Shown: in pieces, positions 15,891 to 24,963 of the stretch
How the letters are laid out: the number at the start of each line of letters is the position of its first letter
How positions within the stretch are numbered: position 1 is the first letter of the stretch
DNA from: Candidatus Peribacteria bacterium
Lineage (GTDB): Bacteria > Patescibacteriota > Gracilibacteria > UBA1369 > LOWO2-01-FULL-3
Length of the DNA: 64,000 nt
Assembly: GCA_943356465.1 (NCBI GenBank)
Contig: CALREX010000002.1
Span: 17,730-81,729, forward strand
Reading direction: 5' to 3'
The notes under the pieces: model-generated
Databases searched by the model: none
Told to the model about the DNA's origin: nothing
What the model saw: only the letters and a program-made list of their open reading frames with translations
Program-made: the position numbers and the translations under genes

Positions 15891-16319
15891 ATGTCTAAAG
15901 GGAAGGCTGTATGTATAGATTATGGTAAAAAACGTATCGGTGTAGCTACCGGTGTTTTAGATATGAAAATGGCTTTTCCAAGAGAAGTTTTTGAGAACAA
16001 AGGGATTGAAAAGGTAGTCTCAAGAGTTATTGAGCTTGTTTCTGAGCTTAATGCCACCATTGTTGTAATAGGATATCCACTTAGTATGAATGATGGACAA
16101 AAAAATATTATGATGAGTGAGGTGGAAAAACTGAGTGAAACTCTTAAAAATGCTTTGCCAAAAGAGATTGAGGTGGTGCTTTTTGACGAGAGACTTACTT
16201 CTTTTGAGGCTCAGAATGTTTTTAAAGATGTTAGGGAGAAGGGGATTGTGCCTCGTGGGACTGCCGATGACGCTTACGCCGCTCAAATTACTCTTCAAAG
16301 GTATTTCGATAGACTTTGA
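15891..16319 (+). CDS. ruvX: RuvX/YqgF-family putative Holliday junction resolvase / pre-16S rRNA nuclease
   Basis: The 142-residue RNase H-like protein has all expected motifs: VCIDYGKKRIGVA (catalytic Asp near residue 9), IVVIGYPLSMNDGQ, VVLFDERLTSFEAQ and the closing DDAYAAQITLQRYFD. Family members trim the 5' end of 16S rRNA in E. coli and have been proposed as resolvases. The gene ends 3 bp before the VirD4-like gene. Confidence 0.93.
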   Translation: MSKGKAVCIDYGKKRIGVATGVLDMKMAFPREVFENKGIEKVVSRVIELVSELNATIVVIGYPLSMNDGQKNIMMSEVEKLSETLKNALPKEIEVVLFDERLTSFEAQNVFKDVREKGIVPRGTADDAYAAQITLQRYFDRL

Positions 16320-16322
16320 TGT

Positions 16323-18659
16323 ATGAAGAATAAAGTTGTTTTACAGATAAGACTTCCAAAAGATAATGAAAGCGGTCCGATTGTTGCGGAACAGATTTTT
16401 GCTACTTTGCATGCTTTTTCGAAGGAAATTGTGAGTTTTGAGATAGCAAATGTTGGCAAAAGTATAAGGTTTTTCGTGACTTTACCCAAGAAATTGGTTG
16501 ATTTGGTGGAAAGCCAGATTTATGCGCAATATCCTGATGCCGAGGTTGAAGAAGTTTCTGATTATGCTAAAAAAACTCATGATTTGGAAAATGCACTGAT
16601 GGTTGAACTAAAAATGAAAAACAGCGATGTATATCCTATAAAAAGATATTCTCAATTTGAAGATAGGCTTTCAAAAATGGCTGTTGATCCTATTGCCGGA
16701 ATTACTTCTGCTTTGGTGAAATTATCAAGTGTTGATGATCAGATTTGGATTCAGATTGTTATGACTCCTTTGTCTGATAAATGGAAAAATATTTTTGTGA
16801 AATGTATTAAGATTTTGGATGATGGGATTTTTGGACGTATTGAATCTTTGGAGATTTTATATGCCAGAGCATTTATAACACGTAAAATTTGGCCTAAAAT
16901 TCTGTTTTTCCCGCTTTATTTTCTGTTTTGGCTTCATGGACTCTTTGTGAATGCGAGTGTTGATAAGAAGACGAATCTGGAGCTTACAGAGCTTACCTCT
17001 AAATCTCATGATAGGGAAAGTAATATAGATGCGGCGATTGATAAGGTGGTTCGGCCTTTATTTGATGTTTCTATCAGAATTCTTTATTTGCCGAAAAATA
17101 AAAATAAAGAATTTTCTAAAGTAAAACTTACTGAAGTTGTTGGTGCATTCAAGCAATTTAATTTTCCTCATTTAAATGGGTTTGAAGTTGGTGATTTTGT
17201 TTATGGCAAGAAGGCTTATAAAATTTATGAATCGAGAAATCTTCTGGATGGAATGGCTTTGAATAATGAAGAACTTGCAACAATCTTTCATTTGCCAAAT
17301 GTCTCTGTTAAGACACCTATGCTTTATTTTGTAATGAATAAAAAGGTTGAACCGCCGGTGAATTTGCCTGTTTTAGAGTCTGACTTTAGTGATGTAACGC
17401 TTTTGGGTCGTACGAATTTTCGTGGAATGATTCAAAATTTTGGAATCAAACAAGAAGATCGTAGGAGGCATATGTATATAGTTGGAAAAACAGGAATGGG
17501 AAAAAGTGTTCTTATGGAAAACATGGTGGTTTCTGATATTATCGCCGGTCGTGGTGTTGGGCTTATTGATCCGCATGGAGATCTTATTGAAAATGTTTTG
17601 AAAAGGATTCCCGCAAATCGTACAAATGACACAGTCTTGATTGATCCTTCCGATATGGATTATGCTGTTGGATTTAATATGTTTGAAAATGATGATGATT
17701 CAAAAAGGTCTATTATTTGCAGTGGAATTATCGGAATTTTTAAAAAACTTTATGCTGAAAGTTGGGGGCCAAGACTTGAACATATTTTGAGAAACACTGT
17801 TTTAGCTCTGTTGGAAGCTAAAGGAATGACTATGCTAGGTATTCCTAGAATGCTTTGTGATGAGGATTTTAGAGCAAAAATTGTTTCAAAAATCAAAGAT
17901 CCTGTTGTGAAAAAGTTTTGGATTGATGAATTTGGCAAAATGCAGGAACGTCTTCGAGTAGAGGCTATTTCACCTATACTGAATAAAGTAGGACAATTCC
18001 TTTCAAGTAATGTAATTCGAAATATTGTCGGACAGGCGAAAAGTACCGTTGATTTTAGATTTTTGATGGATAATGGAAAAATTGTTTTGATAAATCTTTC
18101 AAAAGGCAAAATAGGGGAGGATAATAGTATGCTTCTTGGTTCTATGTTTGTTACAAAATTTCAAATTGATGCTATGGGAAGGGCTGATAGCAAAGATAAA
18201 GATCGTAAGGATTTTTATTTATATGTTGATGAATTTCAGAATTTTGCGACTGATTCTTTTGCAACTATTCTGTCTGAAGCGAGAAAGTATAAATTAAATC
18301 TTACAATTGCAAATCAATATATTGCTCAAATGCCTGAAGAAGTTAAGGATGCTGTTTTTGGAAATGTTGGTAGTATTTTGTCTTTTCAAGTTGGATATGA
18401 GGATGGTGAATATCTTTCACAGCAGTTTGGTGAAGATGTTTTGCCTGTGGATTTAGCTGCTTTGAATAAATATAATGCTTATATGAAGCTTCTTATAGAT
18501 GGTATGCCTTCAAAAACTTTTTCTTTGTCTACTTTGCCTGCTTCAGGTAATATTGCTGACGAATTTTATCTGCAAAAGATTTTAAGAGTTTCCAGAGAGA
18601 GATATGCGAAAAAGGCTAAAGATGTAGAGGAAAAAATTAAAAAATGGACTTTAAATTAA
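16323..18659 (+). CDS. VirD4/TraG-like type IV secretion ATPase
   Basis: The 778-residue protein has a hydrophobic segment near 193-213 (KILFFPLYFLFWLHGLFV), which probably anchors it in the membrane. The ATPase domain follows: Walker A GKTGMGKS at 388-395, then GLIDPHGDL, and Walker B YVDEFQNF around 634-641, with ARKYKLNLTIANQY and a C-terminal GNVGSILSFQVGYEDGEY segment. This is the TraM-recognition/TraG-D family that couples DNA or protein to type IV secretion. No relaxase or other channel gene is next to it; such solitary copies are frequent in candidate-phyla genomes. Substrate unknown. Confidence 0.88.
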   Translation: MKNKVVLQIRLPKDNESGPIVAEQIFATLHAFSKEIVSFEIANVGKSIRFFVTLPKKLVDLVESQIYAQYPDAEVEEVSDYAKKTHDLENALMVELKMKNSDVYPIKRYSQFEDRLSKMAVDPIAGITSALVKLSSVDDQIWIQIVMTPLSDKWKNIFVKCIKILDDGIFGRIESLEILYARAFITRKIWPKILFFPLYFLFWLHGLFVNASVDKKTNLELTELTSKSHDRESNIDAAIDKVVRPLFDVSIRILYLPKNKNKEFSKVKLTEVVGAFKQFNFPHLNGFEVGDFVYGKKAYKIYESRNLLDGMALNNEELATIFHLPNVSVKTPMLYFVMNKKVEPPVNLPVLESDFSDVTLLGRTNFRGMIQNFGIKQEDRRRHMYIVGKTGMGKSVLMENMVVSDIIAGRGVGLIDPHGDLIENVLKRIPANRTNDTVLIDPSDMDYAVGFNMFENDDDSKRSIICSGIIGIFKKLYAESWGPRLEHILRNTVLALLEAKGMTMLGIPRMLCDEDFRAKIVSKIKDPVVKKFWIDEFGKMQERLRVEAISPILNKVGQFLSSNVIRNIVGQAKSTVDFRFLMDNGKIVLINLSKGKIGEDNSMLLGSMFVTKFQIDAMGRADSKDKDRKDFYLYVDEFQNFATDSFATILSEARKYKLNLTIANQYIAQMPEEVKDAVFGNVGSILSFQVGYEDGEYLSQQFGEDVLPVDLAALNKYNAYMKLLIDGMPSKTFSLSTLPASGNIADEFYLQKILRVSRERYAKKAKDVEEKIKKWTLN

Positions 18660-18666
18660 TATTATT

Positions 18667-19398
18667 ATGTTTGAATTTTTCAGATCTGTTAAAATGAGAT
18701 ATGTTGCTGTTTCGAAGCAAAAATATTTTTGGACAGCTGCAATTATTTCTGCCGGGATTCTTTTTTCTGGCTATCTTGTGAATTTTTATGCCAGTGAGTT
18801 TAATGATACATTTATTTATCCATCTGTTGGCGATTCAATTCTGGATAATATTCCTACGTATAATTTAGAATTTTTATATGTTTCCGGCATTTATCTTTTG
18901 ATTATAATAATTTTATTTTATGCGTTTTTGTTAGTGCCGGAGAGAGGACCTTTTGTTCTTAAAACTTATGGTATCTTGCTTTTTGTTCGTGGTGTTTTTA
19001 TTTTACTTACCAATTATGGTCCACCTGATGGATCTTTTTATGCTAATGGTGTTGTACCTTGGAGTTCTATTATGCAAAGATTTTTATTTAAAAATGATTT
19101 GTTTTTTTCAGGTCATGTGGCGATTCCATTTTTAGCGTTTTTATTGTTTAGAGGTACAAATAAATTTTTCGAATGGTTTCTTCTATTAGGATCTTTTGTT
19201 ATGGGTGTCACTGTTTTGCTTATGCATGTGCATTATTCTATCGATGTTTTTGCGGCATACTTCATAACTTATGGAGTTTATGCTGTTAGCAATGAAATCT
19301 TTGTAAGAATAAATGAAAGATTTTTTGGATGGCAAGGATTTTGTTGCGAACATAAAAAGAGTGAAACTGTTATAAATATCGCCGACAAAAAGAAATAG
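18667..19398 (+). CDS. PAP2-family membrane phosphatase-like protein
   Basis: A 243-residue protein with about six membrane helices. The catalytic signature of the PAP2_C subgroup is visible: FFSGHVAIPFLAFLLF near 148-163 and HVHYSIDVFAAYFITYGVYA near 187-206, giving His, His and Asp. Members dephosphorylate or transfer phosphate head groups of lipids at the outer membrane face. The C-terminus has a cytoplasmic Cys-Cys segment (GFCCEH). It ends convergently 16 bp from pgk. Confidence 0.8.
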   Translation: MFEFFRSVKMRYVAVSKQKYFWTAAIISAGILFSGYLVNFYASEFNDTFIYPSVGDSILDNIPTYNLEFLYVSGIYLLIIIILFYAFLLVPERGPFVLKTYGILLFVRGVFILLTNYGPPDGSFYANGVVPWSSIMQRFLFKNDLFFSGHVAIPFLAFLLFRGTNKFFEWFLLLGSFVMGVTVLLMHVHYSIDVFAAYFITYGVYAVSNEIFVRINERFFGWQGFCCEHKKSETVINIADKKK

Positions 19399-19414
19399 GG
19401 AAGTTGTTTCTATT

Positions 19415-20608
19415 CTATTTTCTTAAGATTTCTATACCAGGAAGTTTCTCTCCTGATAAAAATTCTATGCATGCGCCGCCGCCTGTCGAGATGTGTGTGA
19501 ATTTTTCATGTGGAATTCCAAGTTTTTTTACAGCATCTGCTGTATCTCCACCGCCGATAATTGAGATGCATTTTGTGTTTGCTATAGCTTCTGCAACTTC
19601 TTTAGTGCCATTCATGAAAGGTTTGAATTCATAAACTCCAACAGGTCCGTTCCAAATCACTGTGCCTGATTTTCTTATGATTTCACTGAAATGTTTTGCT
19701 GTTTTTGAGCCAATATCTAGAATTTTCATTCCATCAGGAAGATTTTCTATAGATACTTCCTCCGTTTGTGCTTCGTTTGAAATTTCTTTTGCTATTACTA
19801 CATCTGTCGGCAAATTTAATGCGCCTTCTTTTGAATTTAATTTTTCTATGATTTGTTTCGCGATGTCTATTTTATCTTTTTCACAAAGTGAATTTCCAAT
19901 GTTGACGCCTTTTGCAAATAAGAATGTGTTAGCCAGTCCACCGCCTATGAGAAAATAATCAGCTTTATCCAGAAAGTGCTGTATTATTCCGATTTTTGTA
20001 TCTATTTTTGAGCCTCCAAAAATCATCGTGATGGGTCTTGGAGGTGTCTCGTATAAAACTTTTGATAACTGTGTTATTTCTTTTTCCATCAAAAATCCTG
20101 CGTATGAAGGCAAATAGTTTGCTAAACCCGCTGTAGATGCGTGTTTTCTGTGTGCTGTGCCAAATGCATCGTTTACGAAAACTTCTCCAAATGACGCTAA
20201 TTCTTTTGTAAAATTTGGTTCACATTCTTCTTCCTCTTTTCTAAATCTCATGTTTTCAAGTAGAATTATGTCTCCGTTTTGCATTTTTGAAATTTCCATT
20301 TTTACATTGTTGCTCAAAACTTCGTCTAATTTCTTTACTGGCTTGTTTAATAGTTTTGAGAGATCTTCTCCAACTTTTGTTAGCCTTACGTCTTCTTTGA
20401 CTTCTCCATCGGGTCTTCCTAGATGAGACATTATTATTATTTTTGCTCCCTTCTCAATGAGAAATTTTATTGTTGGTAATGATTCCACTATTCTTGTGTT
20501 ATCATCAATTTCTCCAGTAGTTTTATTTGTTGGGACATTGAAATCGACTCTAAGAAGTACCTTTTTCCCTGCTAGATTTTCTATGTCTTTGATTGTTCTG
20601 ATCTCCAT
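19415..20608 (-). CDS. pgk: phosphoglycerate kinase
   Basis: A 397-residue glycolytic kinase that makes ATP from 1,3-bisphosphoglycerate. Motifs are complete: KVLLRVDFNVPTNK near 15-28, IIIMSHLGRPDG near 57-68, FVNDAFGTAHRKHAST (145-160), GGSKIDTKIGI near 201-211, and the C-terminal GGGDTADAVKK and HISTGGGACIEFLSG. It lies 5 bp downstream of ribH on the same strand, an unusual partner. Confidence 0.97.
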   Translation of the reverse strand: MEIRTIKDIENLAGKKVLLRVDFNVPTNKTTGEIDDNTRIVESLPTIKFLIEKGAKIIIMSHLGRPDGEVKEDVRLTKVGEDLSKLLNKPVKKLDEVLSNNVKMEISKMQNGDIILLENMRFRKEEEECEPNFTKELASFGEVFVNDAFGTAHRKHASTAGLANYLPSYAGFLMEKEITQLSKVLYETPPRPITMIFGGSKIDTKIGIIQHFLDKADYFLIGGGLANTFLFAKGVNIGNSLCEKDKIDIAKQIIEKLNSKEGALNLPTDVVIAKEISNEAQTEEVSIENLPDGMKILDIGSKTAKHFSEIIRKSGTVIWNGPVGVYEFKPFMNGTKEVAEAIANTKCISIIGGGDTADAVKKLGIPHEKFTHISTGGGACIEFLSGEKLPGIEILRK

Positions 20609-20613
20609 ATTTT

Positions 20614-21078
20614 TTATTTAAAATTTGCTTGTAGAAGTGCTGCTATTGCATATTCTTTTCCCTTGTTTAATTTGTTTTTTGAAACTCTTTCTTTTACTTG
20701 TTTCTCGTTTTCGCATGCAAGAATTCCGAAAGAAATCGGTGTGTTTTTTGTCATCTGCAAATCCATCAATGCTTTATGTGTTGTTTTCGTGACAAGATCA
20801 AAATGCGATGTTTCTCCTCGAATTACTATACCAAGTGCTATGATGGCATCTGGTTTGTATTTTTCTATTATTTTTTTGCAAGTGAATGGAATTTCAAGTG
20901 TTCCGGCGCATCTGAATAATTTTATATTTTTTCCTTGTACTTTGTTTCTAATCAATTCTTCTTTTGTGTTTTCTAGCATTTCTAGTCCATATTGTTCGTT
21001 GAAATATGGTAGCACTATTGCAATTTTGAATTTTTCCCCATTTATGCCTAGCTCTTCCTGAAGTCCTTTTTTTGTCAT
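20614..21078 (-). CDS. ribH: 6,7-dimethyl-8-ribityllumazine synthase
   Basis: The 154-residue protein forms the shell-like lumazine synthase that condenses the pyrimidine product of RibD with dihydroxybutanone phosphate. It shows FKIAIVLPYFNE, CAGTLEIPFTCKKI, DAIIALGIVIRGETSHFDLV and PISFGILACENEKQ. The family usually has GAVIRGETPHFDYV at the active site. Its ATG overlaps the stop of ribE by 4 bp, indicating translational coupling. No FMN riboswitch is visible upstream of the pair. Confidence 0.95.
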   Translation of the reverse strand: MTKKGLQEELGINGEKFKIAIVLPYFNEQYGLEMLENTKEELIRNKVQGKNIKLFRCAGTLEIPFTCKKIIEKYKPDAIIALGIVIRGETSHFDLVTKTTHKALMDLQMTKNTPISFGILACENEKQVKERVSKNKLNKGKEYAIAALLQANFK

Positions 21079-21665
21079 TTTGTTGTTATTATCTTGTGGA
21101 GATATCTCGCAATCATATCGGCTTCAAGATTCACTATATCATTTTTTTTGATCTTGGATAAATTTGTGTTTTTAAGTGTATGCGGGATTATATCGATGCT
21201 GAATTTTTTATCTTCTACGTCAGAAATTGTCAAAGATATTCCGTTTATGGAAATAGAGCCTTTATAAGCCACGAATGGTCTCATTTCTTTTGATAATGAA
21301 ATTGTTATTCTTGTTCTTTTCTTGTCAATTTTTATGCTCAAAACTTTAGCTGTTTCATCGATATGTCCTTGTACGAAATGTCCGTCTATTTTTTCGTTCC
21401 ATTTTATTGATTTTTCTAGATTTACAAGAAATCCCTTTTTAAGTTTTTTGAAGTTGGTTTTTTTTAGAGTTTCTTCGATCGTTTCAAATGCGAAGCAATT
21501 TTTTTCTAGATCTACGACTGTTGTGCATACACCGTTCACAGCTATTGAATCACCTTTTTTTACGTCTTTCAGAAATTTTTCTATTTCTATTTCAAATTTC
21601 CATGCTTTATTGTTTTTCTTGATGGCGATTATTTTTCCCTGTTTTTGTATTATTCCTGTAAACAT
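21075..21665 (-). CDS. ribE: riboflavin synthase, alpha subunit
   Basis: A 196-residue protein with the duplicated lumazine-binding barrel: MFTGIIQKQGKI at the start, GDSIAVNGVCTTVV near 40-53, HFVQGHIDETAKVL near 96-109, and SISINGISLTISDV in the second half. It dismutates two dimethyl-ribityllumazine molecules into riboflavin. Together with ribH, and ribBA-ribD 38 kb away, the window encodes all recognised riboflavin enzymes except the phosphatase. Confidence 0.95.
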   Translation of the reverse strand: MFTGIIQKQGKIIAIKKNNKAWKFEIEIEKFLKDVKKGDSIAVNGVCTTVVDLEKNCFAFETIEETLKKTNFKKLKKGFLVNLEKSIKWNEKIDGHFVQGHIDETAKVLSIKIDKKRTRITISLSKEMRPFVAYKGSISINGISLTISDVEDKKFSIDIIPHTLKNTNLSKIKKNDIVNLEADMIARYLHKIITTK

Positions 21666-21723
21666 GTTTGATTTATTTCGGCTTTAAATCTACCATATAA
21701 TTGCCTTAAACCCAAGACTTGAG

Positions 21724-23022
21724 ATGCTTAAAAAAGCTTATAAAATTTTTTTCTATTTATTTTTCGCTTTTTTGCCATTTCAAGTAGGTGTCTTTTTGTT
21801 TGGTTCCGGTGTTTATGATTCAGGTTTCTTTAATCCATATTTGAGTCATTTCTTGTATTTATCTGATTTAATGTTGATTTTCGGTCTTATGTTTTTTGCT
21901 TTAGATATGGTGTTTTCCAGAGATTCTTACGTGGTTAAAAATTTTTCTTTTGGAAATAAGAAGATTTTTTATTCTCTTTGTTTGATGCTTTTGTCTTTTT
22001 TGATTTCGCTTTTTTTCTCTGTAAATTTAGTTAATTCGATTTTTTATATCCTGAGATTTTGTGAATTTTTTGTTATTTATCTTTTTGTCATTAATGGAAT
22101 TATTGATGTTAAAAAAGTTTTGCTTGTTATTTGCGCTGTGATGTTTATGGAAGCGGTTATTGGCATTTCTCAGTATGTTTTACAGGAATCGCTTGGTCTT
22201 AGATTTTTTGGAGAACCTGTTGTGAATTCGAGTATTCTTGGTGTGGCGAAAGTTGATTTAATGAATATGAAATTCCTGCGTTCTTATGGTACTTTTCCTC
22301 ATCCAAATATTTTTGCCGGTTATTTAGTTTTTGCAATTTTTTCTGCGATTCGTCTTTTTAAAAGTGCTCCTAAGATTTTTTCTTTTTTAATTTTTATCTT
22401 CTTCCTGTCTTTGATCTTAACTTTTTCGAGGACAGGGCTGATTGCTTTTCTTGTAGGAATTTTTATATTTTCAATATTTTCTTTTAAAAAACTTGATAAA
22501 TTGAAATTATTTAGAAGAGTTTTATATATAATTGTTAGTGCTGTATTTATGTTATTTGTTTTGAAAGCTTTTCCTTTATTTATTGATCGAATCAATTCTA
22601 TAGATGCCCAATCTTTGGATTATAGAGTTTTATATTTGCTTATTGGATTTGCTATGTTTTTTCAGAATCCTTTTGGTGTTGGTATTGGAAATTTTACTGA
22701 TTTAATGCAAAATTTTTCTTTTTTAAAATTGTCCCCCTGGGATATACAGCCTGTTCATAATATATTTGTTTTGACTCTATCCGAGCTTGGAATTCTTGGA
22801 TTTGTTATTGTTCTTTCTTTTTTTGTTTACCTTTTTATTTATTCTTTTAAGAGAAAGAATCCATTTTTTATTTCTATATGTTTTATGCTTTTGATATTAG
22901 GCTCTTTCGATCATTATCTCTTTACACTATATCAAGGTCAGGCGCTTTTCTGGCTTTCTATTTGCGCTTTATATCCGTTTAGGAATTCTTTCTCTGACAT
23001 AGGATTCTTGCCTTCCAGTTGA
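21724..23022 (+). CDS. O-antigen ligase / Wzy-like membrane polymerase
   Basis: The 432-residue protein has ten or more membrane helices. The Wzy_C pattern is visible: FSRTGLIAFLVGIFIF near 237-252, then a loop with DAQSLDYRVLYLLIGFAMFFQNPFGVGIGNF and PVHNIFVLTLSELGILGF near 340-358, with the conserved His in PVHN. Such proteins ligate or polymerise surface polysaccharide on lipid carriers. A TATAAT at 21696-21701 may drive it. Its last 85 bp overlap the end of fmt on the other strand. Confidence 0.82.
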   Translation: MLKKAYKIFFYLFFAFLPFQVGVFLFGSGVYDSGFFNPYLSHFLYLSDLMLIFGLMFFALDMVFSRDSYVVKNFSFGNKKIFYSLCLMLLSFLISLFFSVNLVNSIFYILRFCEFFVIYLFVINGIIDVKKVLLVICAVMFMEAVIGISQYVLQESLGLRFFGEPVVNSSILGVAKVDLMNMKFLRSYGTFPHPNIFAGYLVFAIFSAIRLFKSAPKIFSFLIFIFFLSLILTFSRTGLIAFLVGIFIFSIFSFKKLDKLKLFRRVLYIIVSAVFMLFVLKAFPLFIDRINSIDAQSLDYRVLYLLIGFAMFFQNPFGVGIGNFTDLMQNFSFLKLSPWDIQPVHNIFVLTLSELGILGFVIVLSFFVYLFIYSFKRKNPFFISICFMLLILGSFDHYLFTLYQGQALFWLSICALYPFRNSFSDIGFLPSS

Positions 23023-23867
23023 AGTTTTTTAGGAAGAATGTTCCCGTTTTTTGCTGAAATTTTTACTGTTCCTGATTCGACGAAAAATTTTCCTGCTTCT
23101 ATCTTGGATTCTTTTTTTTCAAATCCTGCTTCCAATATTTTTATTTCTTTTCCATTGAATTTTGTGTGAGCACATGGCCAAATACTATATGCTCTGATCA
23201 TGTTGTGTATTTTTTCTACATCCATTTCCCAATTTATTTCTCCATTTTTTTTCTCTATTTTTTTACAATATGTCGCTTTTGATTCAATTTGTGCGAGTGG
23301 ATAAAGTGTTCCTTCTGCAATATCTATTAGTACTGGAGATATCATTTTTGCGCTTAATGTCTGTAATTTTCTGCTTAAAGTTTCTAAATCGTCTAAATCT
23401 TCTATTTCTATTCTCTGAAGTAAGTATACAGGTCCTTGGTCTAATTTTTCCCCCATTTTCATGATGCTTATCCCAGTGCTTTTGTCTCCGTTTAATAATG
23501 CTTCCTGGATAGGAGATGCACCTCTATATTTGGGAAGTAATGATGCATGAATGTTTATGCATCCGTATTTTGGTATTTCTAGAACATCTTTTTCTAAAAT
23601 CATTCCAAAGGCTAAAACTACGAAGAAGTCAGCCTTGATGTCTTTTAATTTGTCTCTTAATTCTTTCTTGTTTTTTGGTTGAATTACTTTGATTCCAAGT
23701 TTTTCCGCAGATATTTTTACTGGTGGGGGAGTAACTATTTGTTTTCTGCCGACTTTTTTGTCGGGCTGGGTAACAACTGATATGACATCCATATCTTTTG
23801 CCAAAGATTCTAAAGTTGGCACTGCAAACTCCGGTGTTCCGAAAAATACTATTTTCATGTTGTCCAT
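22938..23867 (-). CDS. fmt: methionyl-tRNA formyltransferase
   Basis: The 309-residue enzyme formylates initiator Met-tRNA. KIVFFGTPEFAVPTLESL opens it; the N10-formyl-THF site appears as GCINIHASLLPKYRGASPIQEALLNGD near 103-129 with the catalytic Asn-His pair, followed by TGISIMKMGEKLDQGPVY. The C-terminal OB-like domain is present. Its last 28 codons are antisense to the end of the Wzy-like gene. MKIVFF four codons in could also be the start. Confidence 0.96.
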   Translation of the reverse strand: MDNMKIVFFGTPEFAVPTLESLAKDMDVISVVTQPDKKVGRKQIVTPPPVKISAEKLGIKVIQPKNKKELRDKLKDIKADFFVVLAFGMILEKDVLEIPKYGCINIHASLLPKYRGASPIQEALLNGDKSTGISIMKMGEKLDQGPVYLLQRIEIEDLDDLETLSRKLQTLSAKMISPVLIDIAEGTLYPLAQIESKATYCKKIEKKNGEINWEMDVEKIHNMIRAYSIWPCAHTKFNGKEIKILEAGFEKKESKIEAGKFFVESGTVKISAKNGNILPKKLQLEGKNPMSEKEFLNGYKAQIESQKSA

Positions 23868-23893
23868 CTTATCATATCTGAGCTAAAAATAAC

Positions 23894-23921
23894 TTGATTT
23901 ATTTTGATTTTGATGTATAAT
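23894..23921 (+). promoter_or_regulatory. sigma70-type promoter for the DHH phosphoesterase gene
   Basis: TTGATT at 23894-23899 and TATAAT at 23916-23921 are separated by 16 bp, in the gap between divergent fmt and the DHH gene. The leader would be about 18 nt. Confidence 0.6.
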
Positions 23922-23945
23922 TTACCCTTTTAGAATGAATTAAAT

Positions 23946-24941
23946 ATGAAAATGGAAATGAATGAGTTGTTTAAAAAGGCGAATGATGGCTTAATGAAGG
24001 CGAGTAGAGTGCTTGTGGTTTCTCATAGGAAGCCAGATAGTGATACTCTTGGAGCTGCTATTGCTGTTAAGATTTGGCTTGAGAAAGTTGGTAAAATTGT
24101 TACTTTGGCTTGTGCGGATAAACCTTCGAGAGTTTTTTCTTTTTTGCCTTCAATCAAGGAATATAGAGATGAATTTGAACTTAAAGATTTTGATTATATT
24201 GTTTGTGTTGATTGTGGTGCATCCTATATGACTAATTTTCATTTAAAATATCCTGATTTTTTCACATCTGGTATTCCTATTTTAAATATAGATCATCACG
24301 CTTCCAATGATAATTTTGGAACTATAAATCTTGTTGATATTTCCGCGCCTTCTGCGACTACAATCGTTTATAGATTTTTTAAATTTATTGGTATTGAAAT
24401 TGATAAAGATATTGCAACTTGTCTTCTTTCCGGTGTTTATAGCGATACTGGCAGTTTTATGCATTCGAATACTTGTCAGGAAGTTTTTGAAATAGCTGCC
24501 GATTTGATTTCTGTAGGAGCTGATTTTAAAACTATAGTAAAATCTTTGTTTAAATCAAATACTGTAACTGGACTTAAATTATGGGGACGTGTTTTGGAAA
24601 AGGCTTTTAAAACTCCTGATGATGTGGTTGTTTCTGTGATAAAAGAGGATGAATATTCTACTTGTGATGCCTCTCCTGATCAGTTGTCTGGTGTTATAGA
24701 TTATTTAAATATGGTACCTGATACGCGCTTTGCTGTTTTGCTTAATGAAGATCGAAATGGAAATGTGAAAGGTTCTTTCAGAACACGTCTTGATGATATT
24801 GATTTATCAAAGATTGTTTCTGATTTTGGAGGCGGTGGTCACCCTAAGGCTTCAGGGTTTTCTATGAAAGGAAAACTTGTAGAAGAGATGAAATATTCTA
24901 TTATTGATGAAAATTCCAATAAAAAGATTTTGGAATTTTAG
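23946..24941 (+). CDS. DHH-family phosphoesterase, NrnA-like
   Basis: The 331-residue protein carries SHRKPDSDTLGAA (27-39), FDYIVCVDCG, LNIDHHASND with the DHH motif near 117-119, and the DHHA1 signature FGGGGHPKASGF near 296-307. NrnA-type enzymes degrade short RNA oligonucleotides and remove the 3' phosphate from pAp; others cleave c-di-AMP products. The domain order and length fit NrnA better than GdpP or RecJ. Confidence 0.9.
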   Translation: MKMEMNELFKKANDGLMKASRVLVVSHRKPDSDTLGAAIAVKIWLEKVGKIVTLACADKPSRVFSFLPSIKEYRDEFELKDFDYIVCVDCGASYMTNFHLKYPDFFTSGIPILNIDHHASNDNFGTINLVDISAPSATTIVYRFFKFIGIEIDKDIATCLLSGVYSDTGSFMHSNTCQEVFEIAADLISVGADFKTIVKSLFKSNTVTGLKLWGRVLEKAFKTPDDVVVSVIKEDEYSTCDASPDQLSGVIDYLNMVPDTRFAVLLNEDRNGNVKGSFRTRLDDIDLSKIVSDFGGGGHPKASGFSMKGKLVEEMKYSIIDENSNKKILEF

Positions 24942-24963
24942 ATTTTGTTGCTAAAATTTCCTC

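Noticed and set aside
21666-21723. FMN riboswitch before ribE
   Set aside because: Only 58 bp separate ribE from the divergent gene, too short, and no conserved RFN segments are seen; the ribBA gap is 12 bp.
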